Shown: positions 15,668 through 24,072 of the stretch, one piece after another | Numbering within the stretch: position 1 is the stretch's first letter | Layout: the number at the start of each line of letters is the position of its first letter | From: Alphaproteobacteria bacterium | GTDB taxonomy: Bacteria; Pseudomonadota; Alphaproteobacteria; Caulobacterales; Caulobacteraceae | Direction: 5' to 3' | Assembly (NCBI GenBank): GCA_018820205.1 | Contig: JAHJOK010000073.1 | Location: forward strand, 1-54,624 | DNA length: 54,624 nt | The notes under the pieces: generated by a model | The model's input: only the letters and a program-made list of their open reading frames with translations | What the model was told of the DNA's origin: nothing | Databases searched by the model: none | Program-made: the position numbers and the translations under genes

Positions 15668-17554
15668 ATGGACGTTGCTGTCAGACCCGTCCGGGTCGCC
15701 CTGGTCGGCAATCCCAACTCGGGCAAGACCGCCCTGTTCAACGCCTTGACCGGCGCGCACCAGAAGGTCGCCAACTACGCCGGGGTCACCGTCGAGCGTA
15801 AGGAAGGCCGCGTGCAGAGCGCGACCGGCCGTTCCATCTCGGTGCTTGACCTGCCCGGCACCTATTCCCTGCGGGCCCGCAGTCCGGACGAAGAGGTCAC
15901 GCGCGACGCTGTCCTGGGGCGGCTGCCGGCCGAGGCCGAGCAGGACGTGATCGTCGCCGTCGCCGACGCCACCAACCTGCGGCTGGTGCTGCGGCTGATC
16001 CTGGAGCTGAAGGCCGTGGGTCGGCCGATGGTGCTAGCTCTGAACATGTACGACATCGCCCAGCGTCAGGGCCTGCGTATCGACCTGGACAGGCTGCGCG
16101 CCGAACTGGACGTACCGATCGTCACCACGGTGGCGACCCGAAAACGCGGCATCGACGATCTGGTCGCCGAGATCGAGACCGCCGCCGGGCCGGGATGGGG
16201 CGGCGAAGGCGACACCTGGACCGCACCCGACGCCGGGGCGATCCGGGACGCTCACCGCCGGGCTGAACAGATCATGCGGGCCACGGTCCGCCCGCCCGAA
16301 CGGCCCGACACCCTGACCGGCCGGATCGACGGCGTCCTGCTGCATCCGGTCGCCGGTCTGGTCATCCTGATGGCCCTGCTGTTCGTGATGTTCCAGGCCG
16401 TCTTCGCCTGGGCCACGCCGGGGATGGACGCGATCGAGGCCGGGTTCGGCCTGCTGGGGTCGGGCGTCGCCGCCGTCACGCCCGACACGGGGCCGGTCTG
16501 GCCGCTGGTCGAGAGCCTGATCGTCGACGGCCTGATCGCGGGGGTGGGGGGCGTGCTGGTCTTCCTGCCCCAGATCATCATCCTGTTCGCCTTCATCATC
16601 GTGCTGGAGGACTTCGGCTACATGGCCCGTGCGGCCTTTCTGATGGACCGGATCATGGGCGGGGCAGGGCTGCATGGCCGGGCCTTCATCCCGCTGTTGT
16701 CCAGCTTCGCCTGCGCCATTCCCGGTGTGATGGCGGCGCGGGTGATCGACGCCAAGCGCGACCGGCTGACCACCATCATGGTCGCCCCGCTGATGACCTG
16801 CTCTGCGCGAATCCCCGTCTATACGCTGATCATCGGCGCCTTCATTCCGCAACAAATCGTCTGGGGGTTCGCCAACCTGCAGGGGCTGGTGATGTTCGGC
16901 CTGTATGCGGCGGGAATCGTCTCGGCGCTGCTGGTGTCGTTCGTGATCCGAAAGGTGTTCTGGCGCGGCGCCGTCGAGCCTTTCATGATGGAGCTGCCGG
17001 CCTACAAGACCCCTGACGTCAAATCGGTTCTGATCAACCTGTGGCTTCGCGCCAGGATTTTCATGGAGCGGGCGGCGCGGATCATCCTGCCGCTGATGAT
17101 CTTGGTCTGGGTGCTGTCGACCTTCCCCTATCCGCCTGAGGGCGCGACCCTGCCGGCCATCGACTATTCTTTCGCCGGGATGATGAGCCATGCGCTGGAG
17201 CCGATCTTCGCCCCCATCGGCTTCAACTGGCAGATGGTCATCGCCCTGATCCCCGGAATGGCGGCGCGCGAGGTCGCGGTGGCGGCGCTCGGCACCGTCT
17301 ATGCGATCGCCGACGCCGAGAGCGCGGGCAGTCTGCTGGGCGCCACTCTGGCGGCCCAGTGGTCGCTGGCCACGGGCCTGTCGTTCCTGGCCTGGTATGT
17401 CTTCGCGCCCCAGTGCGTGGCGACCCTGGGCGTGGTCAAGCGCGAGTTGAACAGCTGGAAATGGATGTGGGTCATGGTCGTCTACATGTTCGCCCTGGCC
17501 TATCTGGCGTCGCTGATCACCTATCGGATCGCGGTGGCGCTGGGCGGGGGCTGA
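15668..17554 (+). CDS. feoB: Ferrous iron transporter FeoB
   Basis: 628 residues. N-terminal GTPase domain with G1 GNPNSGKT (14-21), DLPGTYSL (G3) and the G4-type ALNMYDIA (about 123-130), a short guanine-dissociation-inhibitor-like stretch, then a membrane domain with two Gate repeats (VLVFLPQI...EDFGYMARAAFLMD; and AREVAVAALGTVYA) and the Cys in LSSFACAIPGVMAAR. It imports Fe2+ across the inner membrane. There is no FeoC in the operon; the next gene (prepilin peptidase) begins 16 bases on. Confidence 0.96.
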   Translation: MDVAVRPVRVALVGNPNSGKTALFNALTGAHQKVANYAGVTVERKEGRVQSATGRSISVLDLPGTYSLRARSPDEEVTRDAVLGRLPAEAEQDVIVAVADATNLRLVLRLILELKAVGRPMVLALNMYDIAQRQGLRIDLDRLRAELDVPIVTTVATRKRGIDDLVAEIETAAGPGWGGEGDTWTAPDAGAIRDAHRRAEQIMRATVRPPERPDTLTGRIDGVLLHPVAGLVILMALLFVMFQAVFAWATPGMDAIEAGFGLLGSGVAAVTPDTGPVWPLVESLIVDGLIAGVGGVLVFLPQIIILFAFIIVLEDFGYMARAAFLMDRIMGGAGLHGRAFIPLLSSFACAIPGVMAARVIDAKRDRLTTIMVAPLMTCSARIPVYTLIIGAFIPQQIVWGFANLQGLVMFGLYAAGIVSALLVSFVIRKVFWRGAVEPFMMELPAYKTPDVKSVLINLWLRARIFMERAARIILPLMILVWVLSTFPYPPEGATLPAIDYSFAGMMSHALEPIFAPIGFNWQMVIALIPGMAAREVAVAALGTVYAIADAESAGSLLGATLAAQWSLATGLSFLAWYVFAPQCVATLGVVKRELNSWKWMWVMVVYMFALAYLASLITYRIAVALGGG

Positions 17555-17570
17555 GGGCTATGGAGGCGGG

Positions 17571-18332
17571 ATGCCGAGTCCCGCCGTCACCGCCATCCTC
17601 ATGGGCCTGCTGGGCCTGATCTTCGGCAGTTTCATCGCCGCCGTGACCGTGCGCATGCCGCGCGACGAGGACATCCTATTCGGCCGCTCGCGCTGCATGA
17701 GCTGCGGCGAGACGCTCAAGCCCTGGCAACTGGTCCCGATGTTCAGCTGGCTGGTCCAGCGCGGCCGATGTGCATTGTGCGGCGCGGCGGTGTCGCCACG
17801 CTACATCCTGATAGAATGCGCGGCAGGGGGCATCGGCGTCTGGTCCGCCCTGTTCGGACACGATGGCGGCTGGATCGTGATCGCGGCGACGGCCGTTCTG
17901 GGCTGGCAACTGCTGCTGATCGCCCTGATCGACGCCGAGAATTTCTGGCTGCCGGACGAACTGACCCTGCCGCTGATCGCCACCGGTCTGATCGCGGCCG
18001 CCGTGATCGCGAAGGGCTGGCCGATCCCCCAACTGATCGGAGCGGTCGCGGGTTTCGTCCTGTTGTGGGTTCTGGCCGAGGTCTACAGGCGGGTGCGGCG
18101 CCGCGACGGTCTGGGCGGCGGCGATCCGATCCTGTTCGCCGGGGCCGGGGCCTGGGTCGGCTGGACGGGGTTGCCGACGGTGCTGCTGTGGGCCTGTGCG
18201 GCCGGGTTCAGCATCGTGCTGACTCTGTTGATCACGCGGCGGGCCGTCGCCATGACCGACCGTCTGCCGTTCGGGACCTTTCTGGCCGTCGGCATCTGGC
18301 TGACGTGGCTGTACGGCCCGTTCGGCGGCTAG
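17571..18332 (+). CDS. Prepilin leader peptidase/N-methyltransferase (A24 family)
   Basis: 253 residues, polytopic. The N-terminal methyltransferase-associated domain has a zinc tetra-cysteine motif (C42-xx-C45 and C67-xx-C70). The aspartyl protease residues are D121 (or D129) in LIDAENFWLPD and D185 in GLGGGDP, the family's GxGD motif with proline where lysine is usual. It cleaves and N-methylates type IV prepilins or type II secretion pseudopilins at the inner membrane. No pilin or secretion genes are in the window; it may simply ride behind feoAB. Its stop overlaps that of the converging TetR gene at CTAG. Confidence 0.93.
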   Translation: MPSPAVTAILMGLLGLIFGSFIAAVTVRMPRDEDILFGRSRCMSCGETLKPWQLVPMFSWLVQRGRCALCGAAVSPRYILIECAAGGIGVWSALFGHDGGWIVIAATAVLGWQLLLIALIDAENFWLPDELTLPLIATGLIAAAVIAKGWPIPQLIGAVAGFVLLWVLAEVYRRVRRRDGLGGGDPILFAGAGAWVGWTGLPTVLLWACAAGFSIVLTLLITRRAVAMTDRLPFGTFLAVGIWLTWLYGPFGG

Positions 18333-18961
18333 CGACCGGTCACCAGTTTGACGACGATATGAGCCGTGGTGTCGATGATCGCCTCGGGCGGGGTGTCGCC
18401 GCGTCGCATCAGTTCGAAGCCCGCCGCGACCGATTCGACCAGGTTGGCGACTTCATAGGACGTCAGCCGGGGATCCAGCCCGGCCGCATGATAACCGGTC
18501 GCATGGGCCACGGCGATCCGCCGTTCCAGCGACAGGTGCACCCGCCGCAGCCGCTTGACCCGCGCCTCGACGAACCCCTGTTCGCCCTTGTCGGCCAGCA
18601 TATGCTCGATCCGCAGCACCGGCCCGTGGTCGCGCCAGATCGTCAGCACATCGATGACATAGGCCCGGGCGGCGGCGAAGGCCTGTTCGGACGACCAGTC
18701 CCCGTCCAGATGGCGCGACAGCGGCTGGAAATCGTCGGCGGCCGCCTCGCACAGGGCCAGCACCGGTTCCTCGACCGTCTTGAAATAGGTGTAGAAATTC
18801 GACGGCGACACCCCGGCCTCGGCGGCCACATCGGCGACCCGGATTTCGCCCAGATGCTGGCGGTCCAGCAGGCGACGGGTCGCGTCCAGGATCGCCGCCC
18901 GCGTCCGGCCGCCCCGCGCGCCGATGCGGTGTCCCAGCTTGTTGATCGTGCGTTCGGGCAT
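18329..18961 (-). CDS. TetR-family transcriptional regulator
   Basis: 210 residues. The N-terminal helix-turn-helix (about residues 20-66) reads RAAILDATRRLLDRQ, then VADVAAEAGVSPSNFYTYF, a textbook TetR signature. The C-terminal ligand/dimer domain is helical and not recognisable to subfamily. The target is unknown: no divergent gene adjoins it, its upstream neighbour being tRNA-Thr on the same strand 23 bases away. Confidence 0.9.
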   Translation of the reverse strand: MPERTINKLGHRIGARGGRTRAAILDATRRLLDRQHLGEIRVADVAAEAGVSPSNFYTYFKTVEEPVLALCEAAADDFQPLSRHLDGDWSSEQAFAAARAYVIDVLTIWRDHGPVLRIEHMLADKGEQGFVEARVKRLRRVHLSLERRIAVAHATGYHAAGLDPRLTSYEVANLVESVAAGFELMRRGDTPPEAIIDTTAHIVVKLVTGR

Positions 18962-18983
18962 GGGGAGGGACGCCGCGAGAGAG

Positions 18984-19059
18984 TGGTGCCGGCTGCAGGA
19001 ATCGAACCCGCGACATCCAGTTTACAAAACTGGCGCTCTACCAACTGAGCTAAGCCGGC
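18984..19059 (-). tRNA. tRNA-Thr (anticodon TGT)
   Basis: Read on the minus strand: acceptor GCCGGC pairs with GCCGGC, D-arm TTAGCTCAGTTGGTAGAGC, anticodon stem CCAGT/ACTGG with loop TTTGTAA giving TGT, T-arm GCGGGTTCGATTCCTGC, and an encoded CCA (18984-18986). Confidence 0.95.
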
Positions 19060-19090
19060 CTGACGCTGCGTTTAGCGGGCGGGGGCGGCC

Positions 19091-19528
19091 CTAGTCCAGC
19101 GCCTGCGTGATCCTTTGCGCCAGGATTTTCAGCTGATCGACATCGGCCATGCCAGCCTGGGCGTGGCCCTTCAGCGGACGGTCGACCCATCGCGGGATGA
19201 TGTGGAAATGCAGGTGAAACACGGTCTGGCCCCCGGCCTCGCCGTTGAACTGCATGATCGAGACGCCGTCAGGGGACAGGGCCTTCTCCACGGCGCAGGC
19301 CGTGCGCTGAACGGCGGCGGTCAGGGCGGCCAGCGTCTCGGGCTCGACCTCCAGCAGGTTGCGGGCAGTGGAGGTCTTGGAGATCACCAGGACGTGGCCC
19401 TCCGACTGCGGAAACACGTCCATGAAGGCAAGGACGGCGTCATCCTCCCACACCGTGACCGACGGGATTTCACCGCGCAGGATCTTCGCGAATATGTTGG
19501 TCGGGTCATAGGGGGCGTGCAGGGTCAT
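19091..19528 (-). CDS. HIT-family protein (nucleotide hydrolase/transferase)
   Basis: 145 residues, one HIT domain. The catalytic triad HLHFHIIPR (His-x-His-x-His) is intact, and the N-terminal FAKILRGEIPS block and FMDVFPQSEGHVLVI are typical of the Hint/HinT-like bacterial branch that hydrolyses nucleoside phosphoramidates. The start at 19528 is supported by AGGAA six bases upstream. Cytoplasmic. Confidence 0.92.
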   Translation of the reverse strand: MTLHAPYDPTNIFAKILRGEIPSVTVWEDDAVLAFMDVFPQSEGHVLVISKTSTARNLLEVEPETLAALTAAVQRTACAVEKALSPDGVSIMQFNGEAGGQTVFHLHFHIIPRWVDRPLKGHAQAGMADVDQLKILAQRITQALD

Positions 19529-19545
19529 GGGCGTTCCTAACATTC

Positions 19546-19590
19546 TTCGTCATCCTCCGGCGAGCGCAGCGCTCGCCGGAGGATGACGAA
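19546..19590. repeat. Perfect palindromic intergenic repeat
   Basis: 22-base arms (19546-19567 and 19569-19590) with a single-base centre; the arm starts TTCGTCATCCTCCGGCGAGC. Lies between the divergent HIT and serS genes. It looks like a member of a dispersed chromosomal palindrome family, with the TCGTCAT...ATGACGA ends shared by the element at 21103-21229. Confidence 0.85.
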
Positions 19591-19666
19591 GGAGAGGGCG
19601 TTTGCCCCCATCCCCGACGCCCGCTAGGACAACCGCTCACCCAAAGCCTCCCCGAAGACCGCCGCC

Positions 19667-21091
19667 ATGCACGATATCCGAGCCATCCGGGACAACCCCG
19701 ACCATTTCGTCGCGGGCTGGTCGGCGCGCGGTCTGTCTGCCGACGAATCGAAGGCGCTGGTCGATCAGATCCTGAGCCTGGACGCCGAACTGCGCGCCGC
19801 GCAGACGGCAGGGCAGGAGGCTCTGGCCAAGCGCAACGCCGCCTCCAAACTGATCGGCGCCGCCATGGGCCGCAAGGACATGGAGGAGGCCGACCGGCTG
19901 AAGGCCGAGGTCGAGACGCTGAAGGGCGAGATCGCGACCCACGGCGAGGTCGAGGCGGCCAAGGGCAAGGCCCTGCGCGACCTGCTTGCGGCGCAGAAGA
20001 ACCTGGCGGCCGACGACGTGCCGGACGGCGAGGACGAGGACGGCAACGTCGAGACCTCGCGCTGGGGGACGCCCCGCGCGGGCGGGCCGGCCAAGGATCA
20101 CGCCGATCTGGGCGAGGCCATGGGCCTGCTGGACTTCGAGGCGGCGGCGAAGATGTCGGGCGCGCGGTTCGCGGTGCTGAAGGGCGGGCTGGCACGGCTG
20201 GAGCGGGCGATCGGCCAGTTCATGCTGGACGTGCAGACCACCGAGCATGGCTATCTGGAGGTCAATCCGCCGTATCTGGTTCGCGACGAGGCGATGTTCG
20301 GGACGGGGCAACTGCCGAAGTTCAAAGAGGACCTTTTCGCTGCGACATCTTTTGATTTCGATGGCTTGGCGGAGCGGTATCAAGAGCTGACAGAGTCGCT
20401 GGCAAATGCAAAAGAGGCTGGCGCGGCTGCCTCTTGGTGGAGTGCTTTTGCGGCACGTCACAATGCGGTTTGGCGGGGGCCGGACGTGGCCAAGCACTAC
20501 CTCATCCCCACCGCCGAAGTCTCCTTGACCAACCTCGTGCGCGAGATGATCACGCCGGAGGAGGAACTGCCGCTGCGCCTCACCGCCCTGACGCCGTGCT
20601 TCCGGGCCGAGGCGGGGTCGGCCGGGCGGGATACGCGCGGCCTGATCCGCCAGCACCAGTTCCACAAGGTCGAGCTGGTCTCCATCACGGCGCCGGACAA
20701 GTCCGACGAGGAACACGAGCGGATGACGACCTGCGCCGAGGCGGTGCTGCAGAAGCTGGAACTGCCCTATCGCCGGATGCTGCTGTGCAAGGGCGACATG
20801 GGCTTCTCGGCGCGGAAGACCTTCGATCTGGAGGTCTGGCTGCCGTCGCAGGGGACCTATCGCGAGATCAGCTCGGTCTCGAACTGCGGCGACTTCCAGG
20901 CGCGGCGGATGGATGCGCGGTTCAAGAGGAAGGAAGGCAAGCCGGAGTTCGTGCACACGCTGAACGGCTCGGGCCTGGCGGTCGGTCGCACGCTGGTGGC
21001 GATCATGGAGAACTATCAGGACGAGGGCGGCCGGATCGCCGTGCCGTCAGCCTTGCTGCCGTACATGGGCGGGATGACCCATGTGGGCTGA
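19667..21091 (+). CDS. serS: Seryl-tRNA synthetase with an atypical internal insertion
   Basis: 474 residues; most bacterial SerRS are near 430. N-terminal coiled-coil arm (1-115), then the class II catalytic domain: motif 1 around [20 protein letters not shown], motif 2 [22 protein letters not shown], motif 3 [16 protein letters not shown]. It charges tRNA-Ser (and tRNA-Sec where present). Between EDLF (222-224) and LIPTAEV (279) lie 54 residues where E. coli has about 15. The DNA coding for them (about 20340-20480) has ~58% GC and many A/T-ending codons, unlike the rest of the gene. The frame stays open through it, so the enzyme is probably functional. Confidence 0.96.
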   Translation: MHDIRAIRDNPDHFVAGWSARGLSADESKALVDQILSLDAELRAAQTAGQEALAKRNAASKLIGAAMGRKDMEEADRLKAEVETLKGEIATHGEVEAAKGKALRDLLAAQKNLAADDVPDGEDEDGNVETSRWGTPRAGGPAKDHADLGEAMGLLDFEAAAKMSGARFAVLKGGLARLERAIGQFMLDVQTTEHGYLEVNPPYLVRDEAMFGTGQLPKFKEDLFAATSFDFDGLAERYQELTESLANAKEAGAAASWWSAFAARHNAVWRGPDVAKHYLIPTAEVSLTNLVREMITPEEELPLRLTALTPCFRAEAGSAGRDTRGLIRQHQFHKVELVSITAPDKSDEEHERMTTCAEAVLQKLELPYRRMLLCKGDMGFSARKTFDLEVWLPSQGTYREISSVSNCGDFQARRMDARFKRKEGKPEFVHTLNGSGLAVGRTLVAIMENYQDEGGRIAVPSALLPYMGGMTHVG

Positions 21092-21102
21092 CCTGTCTTC
21101 CC

Positions 21103-21229
21103 TCGTCATTCCGGGCGGAGGCGCGCTTGCGCCGCAGACCCGGAACGCAGCGGCGCGCGAGAGCGCGAAACTGTCGAGGACACCGCTGGAAGAAACATCG
21201 CCTTCGCTGCGCTTCGCCCGGAATGACGA
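21103..21229. repeat. 127-base repeat element with terminal inverted repeats
   Basis: Perfect 15-base terminal arms (TCGTCATTCCGGGCG at 21103-21117; complement at 21215-21229) bound a GC-rich interior with its own short palindromes. It fills almost the whole serS-surE gap and ends eight bases before the surE ATG, so it must contribute the surE leader. It may be a MITE-like or REP-like element. Confidence 0.75.
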
Positions 21230-21237
21230 AAAACAAT

Positions 21238-22065
21238 ATGAGAATACTCCTCACCAACGACGACGGGATCGACGCCGAGGGGCTGGCCGCGCTCGAACGC
21301 ATCGCGCGGACCCTGTCCGACGGCCTTGGCTCAAGTAGCGCGAAGCGCGATAGCCCAAACGAAATATGGATCTGCGCGCCGCAGGAAGAACAGTCGGGCA
21401 AGGGGCGGGGGATCACCCTGACCGAGCCGCTGCGGGTCAACCGGCTGGGCGACAAGCGGTTCGCGGTCACGGGCACGCCGACCGACTGCGTCGTTCTGGC
21501 CGTCAACGACCTGATGCCCGACAAGCCCGATCTGGTGCTGTCCGGCGTCAACCGCGGGCACAACGTCGGCGAGGACTGTTCCTATTCCGGCACCGTGGCG
21601 GGCGCGCTTCAGGGGATGGCGTTCGGCATCCGCTCCATCGCCCTGTCGCAGTCGCTGGAGCGGTTCCACGATGAGGTGACGGCCCACTGGGAAACGTCCG
21701 AGGCCTATGCGCCGCCGATCATCAGCCGGTTGCTGGGCCAGAGCTGGGAGCCGGGCGTGATCATGAACCTGAACTTCCCGGCCCGGCCGCCGCAGGCCGT
21801 GACCGAGGTCGAGGTGACGGTTCAGGGCTTCCGTCAGGCGGGGGAGATGCACGCGGTCAAACGCACTGACCTGCGCGGGCGCGACTATTACTGGATGAGC
21901 TTTCGCGGCTCCAAACAGGACCATGCGCCGGGCACCGACCTGCGGGCGATGGATGATGGGAAGATCAGCGTCACGCCCCTGCATATCGACCTGACGCACA
22001 GGCCCAGCGTCCACGACCTGAAGGGTCTGCTGGGCGGGGCGCCGCCGAAAGGGCTGGCTGAATGA
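21238..22065 (+). CDS. surE: 5'-nucleotidase SurE with a palindrome-derived insertion
   Basis: 275 residues. SurE signatures: MRILLTNDDGIDAEGL (metal-binding DD), APQEEQSGKG, TGTPTDCV and SGVNRGHNVGEDCSYSGTVAGA. The enzyme dephosphorylates nucleoside monophosphates. The start at 21238 is fixed by the N-terminal strand that carries the metal site. Residues about 29-41 (GLGSSSAKRDSPN) are extra compared with normal SurE and are encoded by an imperfect palindrome at about 21324-21360, which looks like a repeat inserted in frame. Followed by pcm, as in many proteobacteria. Confidence 0.95.
   Translation: MRILLTNDDGIDAEGLAALERIARTLSDGLGSSSAKRDSPNEIWICAPQEEQSGKGRGITLTEPLRVNRLGDKRFAVTGTPTDCVVLAVNDLMPDKPDLVLSGVNRGHNVGEDCSYSGTVAGALQGMAFGIRSIALSQSLERFHDEVTAHWETSEAYAPPIISRLLGQSWEPGVIMNLNFPARPPQAVTEVEVTVQGFRQAGEMHAVKRTDLRGRDYYWMSFRGSKQDHAPGTDLRAMDDGKISVTPLHIDLTHRPSVHDLKGLLGGAPPKGLAE
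21324..21360. repeat. Intragenic imperfect palindrome in surE
   Basis: Core CGCG-AAG-CGCG flanked by TA...TA and by GGCT...AGCC arms, with TTGG/CCAA ends; unequal arms leave a small bulge. It is translated in frame and accounts for the extra residues of SurE. Confidence 0.65.
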
Positions 22066-22075
22066 ACCTGCCCCG

Positions 22076-22720
22076 ATGAACCTGAAGGACGATCGCGCCG
22101 GGCGGCTGATCCTGTCGTTGCGCCAGCAGGGGGTGACCGACCCCCGGGTGCTGGCGGCGATGGAATCGATCGACCGCGCCGTGTTCGTGCACGAGAAATT
22201 CCTGGATCAGGCGTGGGAGGATCAGGCCCTGCCGATCGACTGCGCCCAGACGATCTCACAGCCCTATATCGTCGGCCTGATGACCCAGGCGCTGCAGGTC
22301 GAACCGCGCCACCGGGTGCTGGAGATCGGCACCGGCAGCGGATACCAGTGCGCGGTTCTCAGCCGGCTGGCCCGCTATGTCTATTCGGTCGAACGCTATC
22401 GAAGCCTGATGGTCGAGGCCGAGGCCAAGCTGAAACGGCTGGAGATCGATAACGTCATCACCCGCCACTCCGACGGCGGCCTGGGCTGGCCGGATCAGGC
22501 CCCGTTCGACCGGATCATGGTGACCGCCGCCTCGCCGCACGAGCCGACCGAACTGCTGAAACAGCTGAAGCCCGGCGGGGTGCTGGTCGCGCCGGTGGGC
22601 CGAACCTCGGTGCAGATGCTGCATCGCTATACCGGCCAGGAGGACGGGTCGTTCCGCCGTGAAAGCCTGTGCGAAGTGCGGTTCGTGCCCCTGGTCGAGG
22701 GGACGGCAAAGGAAGGATGA
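22076..22720 (+). CDS. pcm: Protein-L-isoaspartate O-methyltransferase
   Basis: 214 residues with the PCMT hallmarks: the N-terminal helices, the AQTISQPYIVGLMTQAL substrate-loop motif (about 58-74), SAM site VLEIGTGSGYQCAVLSRL, and VTAASPHEPTELLKQLKPGG. It repairs isoaspartyl damage using SAM. Ten bases separate it from surE, so the two are one operon. Confidence 0.95.
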   Translation: MNLKDDRAGRLILSLRQQGVTDPRVLAAMESIDRAVFVHEKFLDQAWEDQALPIDCAQTISQPYIVGLMTQALQVEPRHRVLEIGTGSGYQCAVLSRLARYVYSVERYRSLMVEAEAKLKRLEIDNVITRHSDGGLGWPDQAPFDRIMVTAASPHEPTELLKQLKPGGVLVAPVGRTSVQMLHRYTGQEDGSFRRESLCEVRFVPLVEGTAKEG

Positions 22721-22721
22721 C

Positions 22722-22828
22722 GGGAGGGACTAGGGATTAGGGATTGGGAAGCGGCTGGCGGTGCGTGCCCGGATCGGTGCAGTCTTTCCCCAATCCCTCA
22801 TCCCTAGTCCCTGGTCCCTCCCTCCCGT
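22722..22828. repeat. Long inverted repeat downstream of pcm
   Basis: Left arm at 22722-22748 (GGGAGGGACTAGGGATTAGG...) and right arm at about 22788-22826 carry the complementary text AATCCCT, CCCTAGTCCC, GGTCCCTCCC with small shifts. The middle is about 40 bases. A hairpin-forming repeat that may end surE-pcm transcription; the promoter of the LytM gene would then lie within or after it. Confidence 0.7.
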
Positions 22829-22918
22829 TAACCTCTCCGCCCCACTTTCGCGCCCTTTGCAGGGTTGGCTTACGGCCTGCGGCGGGGCATGTCGGACATG
22901 ATGAACGGGGAGGGGCCG

Positions 22919-23962
22919 ATGCGCCTGCAACAATGGATACGGGCGACGGCGATCGCCCTCGCAGGCATCGCGGCCACGGCCTGCGCCAGCTATCCGGAGG
23001 CGCCGCGCTATTCGACCCGCCCGATGGAGGGGTATGGCGGCATGGCCGCTCCGGCCCAGCCGGGCTATCCCGCGCCGCCCGCCTATACGCCCCCGGTTTA
23101 TGAGGCGCCGCCGCCCGCGACCGCGCCGATCGCCAGCATCGAGGGCGGAGCCCTGCCGCCGCCGTCATCGTCGGGTTCGTACGCGCCGCCTCCGGCCTAT
23201 GCGCCGCCACCAGCCTATGTGACGCCCAGCGCGCCGATGACCGTGACGGCGGGGGCCGCCTATGTGATCCAGCCAGGCGACACGATCTCTGGCGTCGGAC
23301 GCCGGTTCCAGACTCCGGTGCAGAACCTGATCGACCTGAACGGCCTGGGGCCGCGCGGGGCGATCTCGGTGGGGCAGTCGATCGTTCTGCCCGACAGCGC
23401 GCTGGATACGGGTCGCGATCCCTACGCCACCGGTCCGGCCCCGATCGGGGTGATGGTGCCCGAGAACGGCGTCATTCCCCCGCCGCCGCCGCCGCCCTCG
23501 GGCAATCCGGCCGCGCCGCCGCCTGCGCGACAACCGGCCGATTCTGGATCGACGAGCGTGGCGCCGCCGGGATCGACCGCCCTGCAATGGCCGGTGCGCG
23601 GCGAGATTCTGCGCCGGTTCGGCCCCGTCGGCATGGGCGAACGCAACAACGGGATCAATATCGGCGCGTCCGCGGGCGAGCCGGTGGTGGCGTCCGCCGA
23701 CGGGCGGGTGGCCTATGTCGGCGACGACCTGGTGGGGCAGGGGCTGACCGTGCTGATCGTCCACCGCGACGGATGGCGGACCGTTTACGGCCATCTGGGC
23801 TCGGCCACGATCAATGACGGCGCCGACGTGCGGGCGGGGCAGCAGATCGGCACGGTCGGACTGACCGCCGGCGACGGCCGCCCCTCGATCCATTTCGAGA
23901 CCCGTCGGATGCAGGGCGACGAGCCGGTCGCGATCGACCCCTTGACCGTTTTGCCACGATAG
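22919..23962 (+). CDS. NlpD-like LysM/LytM lipoprotein, probably non-catalytic
   Basis: 347 residues. Lipoprotein signal peptide with Cys22 (AATAC), a Pro/Tyr-rich stretch (25-110), one LysM domain (about 115-158, YVIQPGDTISGVGRRF), a poly-Pro linker, and a C-terminal M23/LytM domain (224-345). Of the four zinc ligands of active M23 enzymes, three are lost: the HxxxD pair is N243/N247 and the first His of HxH is Ser323; H292 and H325 remain. That pattern is typical of NlpD/EnvC-type activators of cell-wall amidases. The surE-pcm-nlpD order in E. coli matches. The ATG at 22919 has a strong RBS (GGGGAGGGG). Expected in the envelope at the division site. Confidence 0.85.
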   Translation: MRLQQWIRATAIALAGIAATACASYPEAPRYSTRPMEGYGGMAAPAQPGYPAPPAYTPPVYEAPPPATAPIASIEGGALPPPSSSGSYAPPPAYAPPPAYVTPSAPMTVTAGAAYVIQPGDTISGVGRRFQTPVQNLIDLNGLGPRGAISVGQSIVLPDSALDTGRDPYATGPAPIGVMVPENGVIPPPPPPPSGNPAAPPPARQPADSGSTSVAPPGSTALQWPVRGEILRRFGPVGMGERNNGINIGASAGEPVVASADGRVAYVGDDLVGQGLTVLIVHRDGWRTVYGHLGSATINDGADVRAGQQIGTVGLTAGDGRPSIHFETRRMQGDEPVAIDPLTVLPR

Positions 23963-24072
23963 CGACGCCGATCCGTTACGCCGCGTTGCATTCGCAGGGT
24001 CTCGGCCCTAGGTTCCGCGCCTTGTTTTAAACGGGCGCCCGATGTGGCCTGCCCTGCCTCGGGGAATGATCC

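Noticed and set aside
20330..20490. Intein or intron in serS
   Set aside because: Only about 40 extra residues, no splice motifs, and the frame continues, so the segment is a translated insertion.
22919..23962. Active M23 endopeptidase
   Set aside because: Three of the four expected zinc ligands are substituted (N243, N247, S323).
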